Shown: positions 9,237-17,799 of the stretch, one piece after another
How positions within the stretch are numbered: the stretch's first letter is position 1
Layout of the letters: each line of letters begins with the position of its first letter
Source of the DNA: Infirmifilum sp. NZ
GTDB lineage: Archaea; Thermoproteota; Thermoprotei; Thermofilales; Thermofilaceae
Reading direction: 5' to 3'
DNA: 64,000 bases
Assembly (NCBI RefSeq): GCF_022693705.1
Contig: NZ_CP094288.1
Coordinates: 112,257 to 176,256 of the forward strand
The notes under the pieces: generated by a model
Told to the model about the DNA's origin: nothing
What the model saw: only the letters and a program-made list of their open reading frames with translations
Databases searched by the model: none
Position numbers and translations under genes: made by a program

Positions 9237-9793
9237 CTAGGCTACGTTAACTTGGAAGATGTTGTAGCGCGTTATTTCCTCAATGGGCTTTCTCGGCCGG
9301 GGCTCCGGCTTCTCATCGGGGTAGCCGACGGGGATGAGCGCCACTGAAAGGTAGCTGTCGGGTAGGCTTACAGCTCTGCGCACGGCGCTGATTTCCTGCT
9401 CTGTCCCGATGCCCGCCCATACCGTGCCAAGGCCTAATGCGTGCGCGGCGAGCATGAAGTAAGCCGCTACAAGCGCGCCGTCGTACTTGTGGAACATGGG
9501 GTCTTCGTCCTTATTAACAGCGAGGATCACGACTAGTGGTGCCTCTAGGAGTGGCTTGGGCCTGGCAGGGTCGGGAGGTGGTGGGCTGGCCTGGGCCAGC
9601 TTTTCTCTGACGACGGGGTCTGTGACGACTATGAACAACTCTGACTGTTCCGCGCGCTGGGGGCGAAGCAGGCCGTGTCGATGGCCTGCAGGATTAGGCT
9701 TAGCGGCTGTGGCTGCTACTTAAACCTCCTTATACTTCTCCTGGCTTTAAGGAACTCGATCAGGGCTTCCAGTGTACAGCCTCCGGTGTTCAC
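9237..9793 (-). pseudogene. Nitroreductase-family gene with an in-frame stop and a frameshift
   Basis: Reading from GTG 9793 gives LEALIEFLKARRSIRRFK, the standard nitroreductase N-terminus, then a TAG at 9716-9718. The frame continues as ILQAIDTACFAPSARNSQ, the next conserved block, and a 1-nt shift near 9640 leads into FIVVTDPVV and the rest of the domain (YDGALVAAYFMLAAHALGLG, VALIPVGYPDEKP). The full protein would be about 185 residues and bind FMN. A minus-strand TATA at about 9817-9826 fits a leaderless GTG start. Decay or sequencing error are both possible; the neighbour shows the same damage. Confidence 0.8.
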
Positions 9794-9918
9794 GCACGCT
9801 ATGTATCCAGATACTGCATATATATCGTTTCGCTTAGTAAAGCGTATTGAGGGAAGAATCGCTTCAGGGCCGGAGGCGAAGCCGCTGGGAGTGAGGAGGG
9901 GAGAAAAATGGGAGATGT

Positions 9919-10486
9919 TTAGAAGCCTTGATACTTTTCCCTGGGTGCACCGCAGACAGGGCACTTCTCGGGGGCTCAGGGCCGACGTGCGTGTGGCCAC
10001 ACACGGGGCATATCCACACTTTGCCGTCTATGGGCATGTCCTGGCCTTTGTCGACGTACTCCTTCGCTTCGAGTAGAGCTCTGCGTGGATCTTCTCAGCC
10101 TCCAGCGCCCACGTGAATGACCTCTCAGCCTCCTTCTCTCCCTGTGACCTCGCTATGGCTATGTACGCTGGGTATATCTCGTTTACCTCGAACGTCTCCC
10201 CCATGATGCCTATCTCCAGGTTCCTGCTCGTGTTGCCGGGACCGATGGGGAGGCCGGCTGAGACCTTGGCCTCCTCCCTTAGGCCTCTGAGGTTGCTGTA
10301 GTGGTTCCCCGTGTGCACGAGCTCGGCAAAGCCTATAGCCTTGAAGAGCCGGGCCACGTTTCGGGAGCCCCTCTCGGAGGTATCGACGAAAACAAGGTAC
10401 CGTGTGTGCACCATAGATTCCCCGGAGAGCGCGTTGACCAGAACCTCCTTGATCGTCAGGTTTGATCGTCTGGACGGTAAAATCAC
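9919..10486 (-). pseudogene. Rubrerythrin with two single-base frameshifts in its C-terminal part
   Basis: The ferritin-like di-iron domain is intact (ALSGESMVHTRYLVF, LHTGNHYSN-type helices, EIYPAYIAIARSQGEKEAER, EAEKIHAELY). One base is missing after HAELY near 10073; the shifted frame then reads LEAKEYVDKGQDMPIDG and WICPVCGHTHVGPEPP. A second missing base at the G5 run 9970-9974 separates it from EKCPVCGAPREKYQGF. Together these make a normal rubrerythrin with a rubredoxin tail, a peroxide-detoxifying protein. The lesion in a homopolymer is what some sequencing methods produce by error. Confidence 0.85.
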
Positions 10487-10614
10487 CTTAATTCTCTGTA
10501 TTTTCCGAACAGGAAAGGGGATAGAAGACTTCTGTTTCGGTTCGCGCTTTCGGCTAAAATTCTTACGTGTTTAGGACGGAAAGGCTGATAAGCGGTTTTC
10601 CCAGCGTAATCACC

Positions 10615-11514
10615 ATGCACAAGCACAGCCGTTACTCGGCAAGTGCTCGACCTGCAACTTTCTCGATAGTGGGGTTTGACCCCGAGACGGGGGACCTCGG
10701 CGTAGCTGTGGCGTCGAAGTTCGTGGCCGTCGGCGCTCTAGTCCCCTGGGCGAAGGCCCGGGTAGGGGCCATAGCCACCCAGGCTCTGGCAAACGTGTCC
10801 TATGGGCCTCGCGGGCTCGACCTGCTGGCGAAGGGGCACTCGGCTAAGCAGGTTTTAGCGATGCTACTCGAGGACGACCCACGAAGGGAGGACCGGCAGG
10901 TCGGCGTAGTGGACTCGAGGGGGGAGGCGGCCGCTTTTACGGGGAAGAACTGCTACCCCTATGCTGGGCACGTGGTCGGAGACTTCTTCGCGGCTCAGGG
11001 CAACATACTTGCTGGGCCGGAGGTCGTCGAGGCCATGGCCAGGGCCTTTGAGACGACGAAGGGCGAGCTCGTCGACAAGCTACTGGCGGCGCTCGAAGCG
11101 GGAGACAAGGCTGGGGGCGACAGGAGGGGGAAGCAGTCGGCGGCCATACTTGTCGTCAGGGAGGGCGAGGGCTACGGCGGGTACACCGACAGGTACGTCG
11201 ACCTGAGGGTCGACGACCACCCGGAGCCGGTCCGAGAGCTGAGGAGGATCTTCAGAATCTGGGAGCTGACGCTGCTCCAGCGCGAAGACCCGAGCGACGT
11301 CGTCGAGAAGAGCGCTGTTGCCGAGAGGGTGCAGCTCGCCCTGAAGAAGGCCGGCTTCTACAAGGGCGAGGTCACGGGCAGGTGGGACGACGAAACCGAG
11401 AAGGCGTTCACGGAGTGGGCCATGATAAACAACTTCGAGAACAAGCTGAGGAGCGACGGGCTGATCTGGGGGACAATCTACAGGTACCTGATTGAGAGCG
11501 CTCAGGTTTCTTAG
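10615..11514 (+). CDS. DUF1028 family protein (predicted Ntn-hydrolase fold)
   Basis: 299 residues from the ATG at 10615. The DUF1028 pattern is clear: ATFSIVGFDPETGDLGVAVAS, then VPWAKARVGAIATQA and GDKAGGDRRGKQSAA. The family has an Ntn-hydrolase-like fold; its reaction is not firmly known. The last about 75 residues (AERVQLALKKAGFYKGEVTG and following) resemble a peptidoglycan-binding-like helical domain often fused to DUF1028. It stands alone between the rubrerythrin region and the metal cluster. Confidence 0.85.
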   Translation: MHKHSRYSASARPATFSIVGFDPETGDLGVAVASKFVAVGALVPWAKARVGAIATQALANVSYGPRGLDLLAKGHSAKQVLAMLLEDDPRREDRQVGVVDSRGEAAAFTGKNCYPYAGHVVGDFFAAQGNILAGPEVVEAMARAFETTKGELVDKLLAALEAGDKAGGDRRGKQSAAILVVREGEGYGGYTDRYVDLRVDDHPEPVRELRRIFRIWELTLLQREDPSDVVEKSAVAERVQLALKKAGFYKGEVTGRWDDETEKAFTEWAMINNFENKLRSDGLIWGTIYRYLIESAQVS

Positions 11515-11734
11515 CAACCCTCCATTCGGAGTAGCTGGACCTCTACCGCCGCGAAGTCTGTACGCCTCCCCTCGGGGACCTAAGCGCGGACCCCTGTTCC
11601 TGTAAGGTCATGAATCCTTAAGGCATTGTATCCCGCTGTCTAAGTTGCATTAAAGGATTTAGGCTAAGCTGAGCTCGGTGGGGGTGAGGCGCGGAGGGGC
11701 CTGCAGCGCTGTACCGAGTCTCTGGCTTTTTCGC

Positions 11735-12190
11735 CTACTGCTCTTTTTGCTCGACTTCTTTACAGTATCTCTCGAATTTTCTGAGCCAGGCTGTTATCGA
11801 GCGGGGGTGATCTCGGTGCTTGTCTATGAAGTCCACGAACCTTATTATCTGCAGAATGGTTTTGGGGTGCAGGCCGTGCTCGAGGATGTGCGCGTCCCTG
11901 CGGGCGGCGTCCTCGGGGACCAGGAGCATTTCGAGAAACCTCCTGATGTAGTTGTACCTTTTCTCAACAACCTCGGCCAGCTCTCTGCCGCGCTCCGTCA
12001 GCCTCACGGCACCGTACTTCTCGTGGGTCACCAAGCCTCTTTCCTCGAGCTTCCTCAGCATCTCAACGGCGCTTGAAGGCTTGACGCTGAGCTTACAGCT
12101 GATATCCTTCACTCGCGCGTACCCCTTGCTCTTCTCGAGCTCGTATATTGCTCGCAGGTAGTCCTCCATCCTCTCCGTGATGAACTCCAT
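11735..12190 (-). CDS. DtxR/MntR-family metal-dependent transcriptional regulator
   Basis: 151 residues. The N-terminal winged helix (ITERMEDYLRAIYELEKSKG, VKPSSAVEMLRKLEERGLV) and the metal-binding dimerisation domain (RRDAHILEHGLHPKTILQIIRFVDF) are standard, with the C-terminal SH3-like domain missing, as in MntR-type members. It is divergent from the NifX-like gene and next to feoA-feoA-feoB. A TTTTAGGCTGACC site lies between its TATA region and start codon, which suggests autoregulation and control of the Feo cluster by Fe2+ or Mn2+. Confidence 0.9.
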   Translation of the reverse strand: MEFITERMEDYLRAIYELEKSKGYARVKDISCKLSVKPSSAVEMLRKLEERGLVTHEKYGAVRLTERGRELAEVVEKRYNYIRRFLEMLLVPEDAARRDAHILEHGLHPKTILQIIRFVDFIDKHRDHPRSITAWLRKFERYCKEVEQKEQ

Positions 12191-12207
12191 ACAAGTGTAT
12201 AGTGTTT

Positions 12208-12220
12208 GGTCAGCCTAAAA
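12208..12220 (-). promoter_or_regulatory. Putative DtxR-type operator, upstream of the regulator gene
   Basis: Minus-strand TTTTAGGCTGACC, 18 nt before the ATG of the DtxR-type gene and just after an AT-rich TATA-like stretch. The same TTTAGGCT core recurs twice before feoA. Confidence 0.55.
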
Positions 12221-12357
12221 ATTATTCCCCCAGTGGGTAGCGTTTGAATGTAGCGGCTCCTGCTGTCAGGGGGCTACCCGCGAATGCCATCGATATCTTA
12301 AGGTAAAATTTTAAGCTATAGCACATTATTCTGTGGGTGAGGGGTCGAAGTGTGGGG

Positions 12358-12699
12358 ATGCTGAGAGTCGCCGTAGCCACAGTCGGTTACGAGGGCCTCC
12401 GCGATAGGGTTGCAAGCGAGCTGGCTAGGTGCCCTACACTCACGATACTCGAGATCGACGAGGAGGGGATGAGCTACCGCTTACTCGAGGTGATCGAGAA
12501 CAAGGCGGCTAAGTTCAGTCAGGGCGCGGGCCCGATATTCGTGTATACTTTGGCTGAGAAGGGCGTTGAAGTCGTATTGGGACCGGTTGCAGGAATGGGG
12601 ATCGCAGACTTGCTCGCTGAGGCTAAAATAAAGTTTGTCAAGTGTGAGCCGGGTACAAGGGTGGAGGATGCCCTGAACTCGGTTTTGCGAAAGCCCTGA
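12358..12699 (+). CDS. NifX/NifB-like dinitrogenase iron-molybdenum cofactor domain protein
   Basis: 113 residues from ATG 12358. It has the DiNase_FeMo-co fold pattern: a short beta start MLRVAVATVG, a central GAGPIFVYTLAEKGVEVVLGPVAGMG and a C-terminal KFVKCEPGTRVEDALNSVL. Many archaea without nitrogenase carry these small proteins, where they are thought to bind iron-sulfur or other metal clusters. Sitting between a DtxR-type regulator and Feo genes supports a role in metal handling. No cysteine cluster is visible, so cofactor binding is inferred from the family only. Confidence 0.75.
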   Translation: MLRVAVATVGYEGLRDRVASELARCPTLTILEIDEEGMSYRLLEVIENKAAKFSQGAGPIFVYTLAEKGVEVVLGPVAGMGIADLLAEAKIKFVKCEPGTRVEDALNSVLRKP

Positions 12700-12784
12700 G
12701 TCAGCACGCGGCAAACTTGCAGATGTGCTTGGTGCCTAGCTCCCTTCCCTTTTAATAGGCTTCAGGCAACTGATATCGTAAAAT

Positions 12785-12799
12785 TTTAGGCTACCCTAA
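12785..12799 (+). promoter_or_regulatory. Putative DtxR-type operator 1 of the feo operon
   Basis: TTTAGGCTACCCTAA, a near-palindrome very close to the known DtxR-family consensus (TTAGG ... CCTAA). It lies about 70 nt before the predicted feo transcript start and is followed by a further CCCTAA and GTTAGGG pair at 12807-12822. Confidence 0.6.
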
Positions 12800-12858
12800 C
12801 ATTTACCCTAACTCCGTTAGGGATACCTATATCGCTACCAAAAGGAATGAAAAAATTC

Positions 12859-12871
12859 GGTGAGCCTAAAC
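12859..12871 (-). promoter_or_regulatory. Putative DtxR-type operator 2 of the feo operon
   Basis: Minus-strand GTTTAGGCTCACC, directly over the predicted transcript start (TATA CTATATCGC near 12827-12835) and next to the feoA ATG at 12872. Binding here would block initiation. Confidence 0.55.
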
Positions 12872-13165
12872 ATGGCTGCGGTTAGGAAAAGGCTCAGTGA
12901 GTTGAGGCCTGGAGAAGTGGGGACTGTTGTAGGCTACGCGGATGCGCCGTCCTGGCTTAAGAGGAGGCTTGTGGAGATGGGCCTTTCTAAAGGCACGACG
13001 GTCAAGATGGTGAGGAACGCGCCCCTGAAGGACCCGATCGAGTTCGAAGTGAGGGGCTACAACGTCTCCATTCAAAGGGAGAAGGCGGAGGTTGTGCTCG
13101 TAGAGGTCGTTGGGTATGATTCCCCTGACTCTGGCGTTGGAGGGGAGCGAGGTGCGAGTGATTGA
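12872..13165 (+). CDS. feoA: FeoA family protein, first copy
   Basis: 97 residues; an SH3-like FeoA domain with LSELRPGEVGTVVGYA, LKRRLVEMGLSKGTTVKMV and DPIEFEVRGYNVSIQ. FeoA supports Fe2+ import by FeoB, probably by acting on its GTPase domain. ATG 12872 is chosen; GTG 12860 is in frame and closer to the predicted transcript start. The 3' end overlaps a second feoA by 50 nt, which indicates coupled translation. Confidence 0.9.
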   Translation: MAAVRKRLSELRPGEVGTVVGYADAPSWLKRRLVEMGLSKGTTVKMVRNAPLKDPIEFEVRGYNVSIQREKAEVVLVEVVGYDSPDSGVGGERGASD

Positions 13166-13343
13166 TATAAGGGCTGGGAGGGGGCTCGTTGCGAGGCTCC
13201 TAGAGCTCGGCATCACGCCTGGCTCTACACTCAGGGTGCTTAAGACCTTCGGGTCAGGACCCATTCTTCTGGACGTTAAGGGGTCTAGGATAGCTCTCGG
13301 CAGAGGAGTCGCCATGAAGATACTCGTGGGGGTGGTGCAGTAG
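13116..13343 (+). CDS. feoA: FeoA family protein, second copy
   Basis: 75 residues from ATG 13116, preceded by GAGGTCGTTGGGT which can serve as Shine-Dalgarno. The FeoA pattern is EGSEVRVIDIRAGRGLVARL, LELGITPGSTLRVL and GPILLDVKGSRIALGRG. It is diverged from the first copy, so this is an old paralog and not a recent duplication. Its TAG abuts the feoB GTG. Confidence 0.88.
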   Translation: MIPLTLALEGSEVRVIDIRAGRGLVARLLELGITPGSTLRVLKTFGSGPILLDVKGSRIALGRGVAMKILVGVVQ

Positions 13344-15341
13344 GTGACCGAGCGCCAGAGGATTCGGGTAGCGCTGGCAGGGAACCCCAATGTGGGGAAG
13401 TCTGTGGTGTTCAACAACCTTACTGGCTCGCACCAGCACGTGGGTAACTGGCCGGGTAAAACCGTCGAGAAGGCTGAGGGGTTCTGCTACTTCGACGGCA
13501 CTGAGATCTACATCGTAGACCTCCCGGGGACGTACAGCCTCACGGCGTACTCGATCGAGGAGAGGATCGCAAGGGACTACCTAATCTACGAGAAACCCGA
13601 CGTGGTCGTCAACATCGTCGACGCGTCGAATCTCGAGAGGAACCTGTACCTAACGCTACAGTTGCTAGAGCTGGGGGCTAACGTCGTCGTCGCGCTGAAC
13701 AAGGTGGACCTGCTAGAGGCTTCAGGCGCGAGAATCGACATCAGGTTGTTGAGCGAGAGGTTAGGAGTTCCCATAGTCCCTACGGTTGCTCCGAAGAAGA
13801 AGGGGATGAGAGAGCTGTGTGAGGCGGTGTTGGCTGCTTCCAAGCAGCCCACACGCAAGATCGTGGAGTACAGCCCGAGCGTGGAGAAGTACATAGGCAG
13901 GGTCTCGGAGCTCTTGCGCGGCAGTCTCCCGAGCGAGCTGAACCTCAGGTGGGTTGCTGTCAAACTACTGGAGGGTGACGAAGAGGTAGCCAGCCGAGTG
14001 AAAGCCCTCGTGGGGGATGAAGCTATGAGGAGAATAGATGCGATAAGAGGTGATTTTGCGAGGGAGCTGGGGGACCCCGAGACTGTTTTCGCGGAGGAGC
14101 GCTACAGGGCTATCGAGAGCATCCTTGAAGGAGTTGTCGTAAGGGCTAGAGCGGTGACAGTCTCCGATATACTGGATCAGGCGTTCCTAGACACCGCGTT
14201 CGGAATCCCCATATTCTTTGCCATAATGTGGATTATGTTCCAGTTCGCCTTCAACGTCTCAGCGCCCTTCAACAGCCTCCTCGGAGACGCCTTCGCTTGG
14301 GCGGCTCAGATGCTCTCCGGCGCTACTGGGGTTCCGTGGCTCGACTACCTGCTCTTCGGCGACTATGGGGTCTTAAACGGGGTGGGGACCGTGCTCAGCT
14401 TCGTCCCGCTCATAATGGCTCTATTCTTCGCCCTCTCGATGCTTGAAGACTTCGGGTACATGGCCAGGGCGGCCTTCCTGACTGATAAGATACTGGGTAA
14501 ATTCGGCCTCCCCGGCCGGGCTATAATATCCATGATCCTGGGGTTCGGGTGCAACGTACCGGCGGTGTACTCCACGAGGACGATACCGGACGAGAAGGAT
14601 AGGATAGCTGCGATCGTCATAAACCCCCTGATGCTGTGCGGGGCGAGGCTTGTATTCTTCGCAGCCATCGCCTCAGCCCTTTGGGGGCGCGCGGCGGGTG
14701 ACGTCCTTCTATCCCTTTACGCGCTCGGCATCCTCCTATCCCTACTCGTGGCGGTTGTGCTCAGGAAGACTCTGCTAAGGGGGGAGTCGACATCCTTCAT
14801 CATAGAACTACCCCAGTACCTGATTCCTGTGCCGCGCGTAGCCCTGTCCAAGGCGTGGGGCAGGGCTAAGCTCTTCTTCACAAAGGCGGGCAAGGTGATA
14901 TTCCCCGGTATACTGGTTCTCGGTCTGCTCGCGGTCTTCACGCCCAACCTGACTTTCACGGAGAATGTCGAGGACAGCATCGTCGCCTATCTGGGGAGAG
15001 GCGCGCAGCCTATCTTCGCTCCACTCGGCTGGGACTGGAGGTTCGTCGTAGCCGCAGTCTTCGGCTTCGTGGCAAAGGAGATCGTGCTCGGCGCGCTAGC
15101 ACTACTCTACGGCGCCGGTGAAGACGAAATCGCAACGGTCATAGCCTCGACACACGACCCGCTGACAGTCTACGCCTACATGGTCTTCATACTCATCTAC
15201 GTCCCGTGCTTAGCAACGATCGCGGCGATAAAACAGGAAGCCGGTACGAAGTGGGCGCTGTTCACGGTCGCCTACGAGATCCTGCTGGCCTACGGCATGG
15301 CCTGGCTCGTGCTTACCGTGGGCCGTCTTTTAGGGGTGTAG
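13344..15341 (+). CDS. feoB: Ferrous iron transport protein B
   Basis: 665 residues. The cytoplasmic G domain comes first: G1 AGNPNVGKS, G2/G3 NWPGKTVEK and DLPGTYSL, G4 NKVD. It is followed by the membrane permease with Gate motifs (ARAAFLTDKILGKFGLPGRA, ILGFGCNVPA) and a second gate with IYVPCLATIAAIKQE. It imports Fe2+ across the membrane. GTG follows the feoA stop directly. Upstream DtxR-type sites suggest repression under iron sufficiency. Confidence 0.96.
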   Translation: MTERQRIRVALAGNPNVGKSVVFNNLTGSHQHVGNWPGKTVEKAEGFCYFDGTEIYIVDLPGTYSLTAYSIEERIARDYLIYEKPDVVVNIVDASNLERNLYLTLQLLELGANVVVALNKVDLLEASGARIDIRLLSERLGVPIVPTVAPKKKGMRELCEAVLAASKQPTRKIVEYSPSVEKYIGRVSELLRGSLPSELNLRWVAVKLLEGDEEVASRVKALVGDEAMRRIDAIRGDFARELGDPETVFAEERYRAIESILEGVVVRARAVTVSDILDQAFLDTAFGIPIFFAIMWIMFQFAFNVSAPFNSLLGDAFAWAAQMLSGATGVPWLDYLLFGDYGVLNGVGTVLSFVPLIMALFFALSMLEDFGYMARAAFLTDKILGKFGLPGRAIISMILGFGCNVPAVYSTRTIPDEKDRIAAIVINPLMLCGARLVFFAAIASALWGRAAGDVLLSLYALGILLSLLVAVVLRKTLLRGESTSFIIELPQYLIPVPRVALSKAWGRAKLFFTKAGKVIFPGILVLGLLAVFTPNLTFTENVEDSIVAYLGRGAQPIFAPLGWDWRFVVAAVFGFVAKEIVLGALALLYGAGEDEIATVIASTHDPLTVYAYMVFILIYVPCLATIAAIKQEAGTKWALFTVAYEILLAYGMAWLVLTVGRLLGV

Positions 15342-15345
15342 TGCT

Positions 15346-15879
15346 ATGGCCGGGGTTCTTAGAGAGGGGGCGGTGAAGCTAAGCGTGTGGAGCCGGGCAT
15401 ACACCCTAGCTGTGGCGGCGCTGTACCTCCTCTACGGGTTGCTACAGCTCTACAACGGGGTGGTGGCGTGGTGGCTTCCGTGGCTGGGGGAACCGGTTGA
15501 GCTGTGCGCCAGCGTCCTGGATGCGTGCGTGCCCAACGCTTTCCCCGACCCCTTCTCCGGTTTGGTGCTCATGCTGGTGGGATTAATGCTCGCGAGAGCG
15601 GTCTACCTCTACAGCAAGGAGAACTACGTGAAAGCAACAGGCTTTCTCTTCGCCAGCTGGGCTCTCGGAGTGTTGCTAATGATCCTCAACGTGCTAATAC
15701 TGCTTGCAGACATCCTCGGTGCCTACTACCCTCTGCTCCTCGGTGGCGAGTCCATGGGCTGGAGCTTAGCCAGCGACCCATGGGGGATAGCACCCCACAT
15801 GGTCCTCGGCGCACTGCTGCTGCCGCTCTACTTCTCTGCCGAGAGCATCAGGGAAATCCTCAAGGGTCTAAGCCACTGA
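15346..15879 (+). CDS. Membrane protein of unknown function in the feo operon
   Basis: 177 residues with four likely membrane helices (AYTLAVAALYLLYGLLQLYN; PFSGLVLMLVGLMLARAVYL; FASWALGVLLMILNVLILLA; PHMVLGALLLPLYF) and a short loop with two cysteines (LCASVLDACVP). I do not recognise the family. It begins 4 nt after feoB, so it should be co-transcribed and may assist iron uptake. Confidence 0.7.
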   Translation: MAGVLREGAVKLSVWSRAYTLAVAALYLLYGLLQLYNGVVAWWLPWLGEPVELCASVLDACVPNAFPDPFSGLVLMLVGLMLARAVYLYSKENYVKATGFLFASWALGVLLMILNVLILLADILGAYYPLLLGGESMGWSLASDPWGIAPHMVLGALLLPLYFSAESIREILKGLSH

Positions 15880-15946
15880 AAGCAGACAATCATAGCGCTA
15901 TTTCCCTTGGTTCCTGAAACCCCTCCAGCCGTTCTCTGCACAGAAA

Positions 15947-16951
15947 TCAGACCCAGTGGGGGTAGTCCCACAGCGCAAGTTTTGTCTCGAATCCCCCCTT
16001 TACGGCATCCTGGTATAACCTGTAGGCTACCGCCAAATCCTCACAGGCCAACCCGAAGGAGTCGAAGAGTATCCTCTCACCTTGCCCCTCTCGTCCGGGT
16101 GATTGGCCGGCAACAATTTGCGGGAGTTCAAAGGGTCGGGGTATAAGCCCGGACTTATATAACTTCGTGACCAGCGCTCTGTCGTAGTTCCTGTACTGCT
16201 CCCAGTTGTCAACAACTATCTTGTTCATGGAAACTATGGCTTTCTCCTTAATCTCTCGCTTACCCATCTGTATGCAGAGAACGCCGCTCTTCAGCCATTC
16301 TGCCTCGACAAAGGGTTCCTCCGAGGTTGTGGCAGTCACAACCACATCACTCTCTGACACGGCTTCCTGAACACTGGAGACAGGCTTCGCCTCTGGTCCT
16401 AGCTCGCGTGCGAGTGCTTCCGCCTTGTCACGTTTTATATCGTAGATTTTAAGCTCCGACAGCTCTAGTACTGCCTGAAGACCCCAGGCAGTCGTCCTCC
16501 CTATAACCCCAGCCCCGACTATTCCTGCGATTTCGGAATCCTTCCGCGCAAGGTACTTGGCAGCCACAGCATTGACCGCTCCGGTTCTAACCGCGGTGAT
16601 AAGAGTTCCGTCCATTATCGCTAGGGGCTTTCCTGTTTCTAGATCGCTAATCACTATGACGTCAATCCCGTGCGGGAGGCCACGTTGCGGGTTTCTTACG
16701 AAGCCCGCGGCCCACTTGATGCATGCCACGTTGTAAGGGGAAAGAGCGTGAACAGGCATCGAGACTATGTGGCCTTTATAGGAACCTCCTGTCTCGTAGA
16801 AGTCGAGTACCGTTTTAGGTGGATTCACGATCCTCCCTTCAGCAAGCGCCTTGAAAGCCACTTCAACATCCTCTATAGCTTTCGAGATGTCAAGTACGCC
16901 AATCTTCACCAGATCCTCCTGTTTCAAGTAATAAAATTCTAGGCTACTCAC
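15947..16951 (-). CDS. Ornithine cyclodeaminase/mu-crystallin family oxidoreductase
   Basis: 334 residues from GTG 16951. The family motifs are present: GSYKGHIVSM, GIDVIVISDLETGKPLAIMDG, TAVRTGAVNAVAAKYLAR, and the NAD-binding GAGVIGRTTAWGL. Members include ornithine cyclodeaminase, archaeal alanine dehydrogenase and Delta1-pyrroline-2-carboxylate reductase; the sequence alone does not separate them for me. A minus-strand TATA (TCTATAAAT near 16978-16986) puts the transcript start at about 16955, favouring GTG 16951 over the TTG at 16975. It stands alone. Confidence 0.85.
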   Translation of the reverse strand: MSSLEFYYLKQEDLVKIGVLDISKAIEDVEVAFKALAEGRIVNPPKTVLDFYETGGSYKGHIVSMPVHALSPYNVACIKWAAGFVRNPQRGLPHGIDVIVISDLETGKPLAIMDGTLITAVRTGAVNAVAAKYLARKDSEIAGIVGAGVIGRTTAWGLQAVLELSELKIYDIKRDKAEALARELGPEAKPVSSVQEAVSESDVVVTATTSEEPFVEAEWLKSGVLCIQMGKREIKEKAIVSMNKIVVDNWEQYRNYDRALVTKLYKSGLIPRPFELPQIVAGQSPGREGQGERILFDSFGLACEDLAVAYRLYQDAVKGGFETKLALWDYPHWV

Positions 16952-17027
16952 GGGATCCAGTTCAATGTTAATCAAATATTTATAGATTTTTGTAGTTGAG
17001 GGGTTGGATGCTGGTTCGATGAGAAAG

Positions 17028-17798
17028 TTACTCCACGATTTTCTGCAGGAACGCGGTCGCGAGCGCTACCATGATGGTTGTGAAAACTAGCGTGACGAGG
17101 AGGCCTGTGAGGCCTGACATGATGTCGCCGAAAACGAGGGCGTCGCGGAGGCTGGAGATTATGTAGGTGAGGGGGTTGACCTGCGCGATCGCCTTGATAG
17201 GTGCGGGCATGATGTCCACGGGGTAGAGGGCGTTGCTCGTGAAGAAGAGGGGCATGCTGATTGCCTGGAGAATGCCCATGAACCTCTCCCGGGTCTTCAT
17301 GAACACCGCGAGGATTATTGAGAGTGAGGTTAACCCCGCGCAGCCTACGACCAGGACTACGGTGGCGAAGAACACGTTGAGCGGGTCTAGCGAGAGCCTG
17401 GCTCCGATCAGCAGGGCTACTGCCAGGACGATGAAGAGCTGCGTTAGGGCTCTGACGGCGCCGGCCATCGAGCGCCCCAGGACTATGATGAGCCTGTCTA
17501 CAGGTGAGGCCACGAGCTTCTTCAGTATGCCTGACTCTCTTTCCCAGACGAGCATGATCCCGTACGCCAGCGCTATGAAGCTTGCGGACTGTAGCACGAC
17601 GCCCGGCGAGATGTAAGTTATGTAGTTTACGGAGCCTGCCGGTATTGCTCGAAGTTTCTCCATCGTTATCCCGAAGACTGTGAGCCAGAGCACCGGCTGG
17701 ACTGCCCGGGTGAAGACTTCTGTCGGGTCGTGCCTCAGCCGGCGTAGCTCGAGCTCTACGAAGGCGACCGTCTGCTCCAGAAGCTGCTGAAGGGGCAT
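17028..17798 (-). CDS. ABC-2 type transporter permease (DrrB-like)
   Basis: 256 residues, about six membrane helices, with the ABC-2 pattern LRRLRHDPTEVFTRAVQPVLW, then SFIALAYGIMLVWERESGILKKL and NALYPVDIMPAPIKAIAQVNPLTY, which is typical of DrrB/NodJ drug or polysaccharide exporters. The start ATG 17798 sits in a TGATATG junction after the ATPase and has GGAGGGGTGG before it; GTG 17807 would overlap the ATPase. It forms an exporter with the upstream ATPase; the cargo is unknown. Confidence 0.88.
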   Translation of the reverse strand: MPLQQLLEQTVAFVELELRRLRHDPTEVFTRAVQPVLWLTVFGITMEKLRAIPAGSVNYITYISPGVVLQSASFIALAYGIMLVWERESGILKKLVASPVDRLIIVLGRSMAGAVRALTQLFIVLAVALLIGARLSLDPLNVFFATVVLVVGCAGLTSLSIILAVFMKTRERFMGILQAISMPLFFTSNALYPVDIMPAPIKAIAQVNPLTYIISSLRDALVFGDIMSGLTGLLVTLVFTTIMVALATAFLQKIVE

Positions 17799-17799
17799 A

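Noticed and set aside
9716..9718. TAG in the nitroreductase read as pyrrolysine
   Set aside because: A second lesion (frameshift) follows in the same gene and there is no pyrrolysine machinery in the window.
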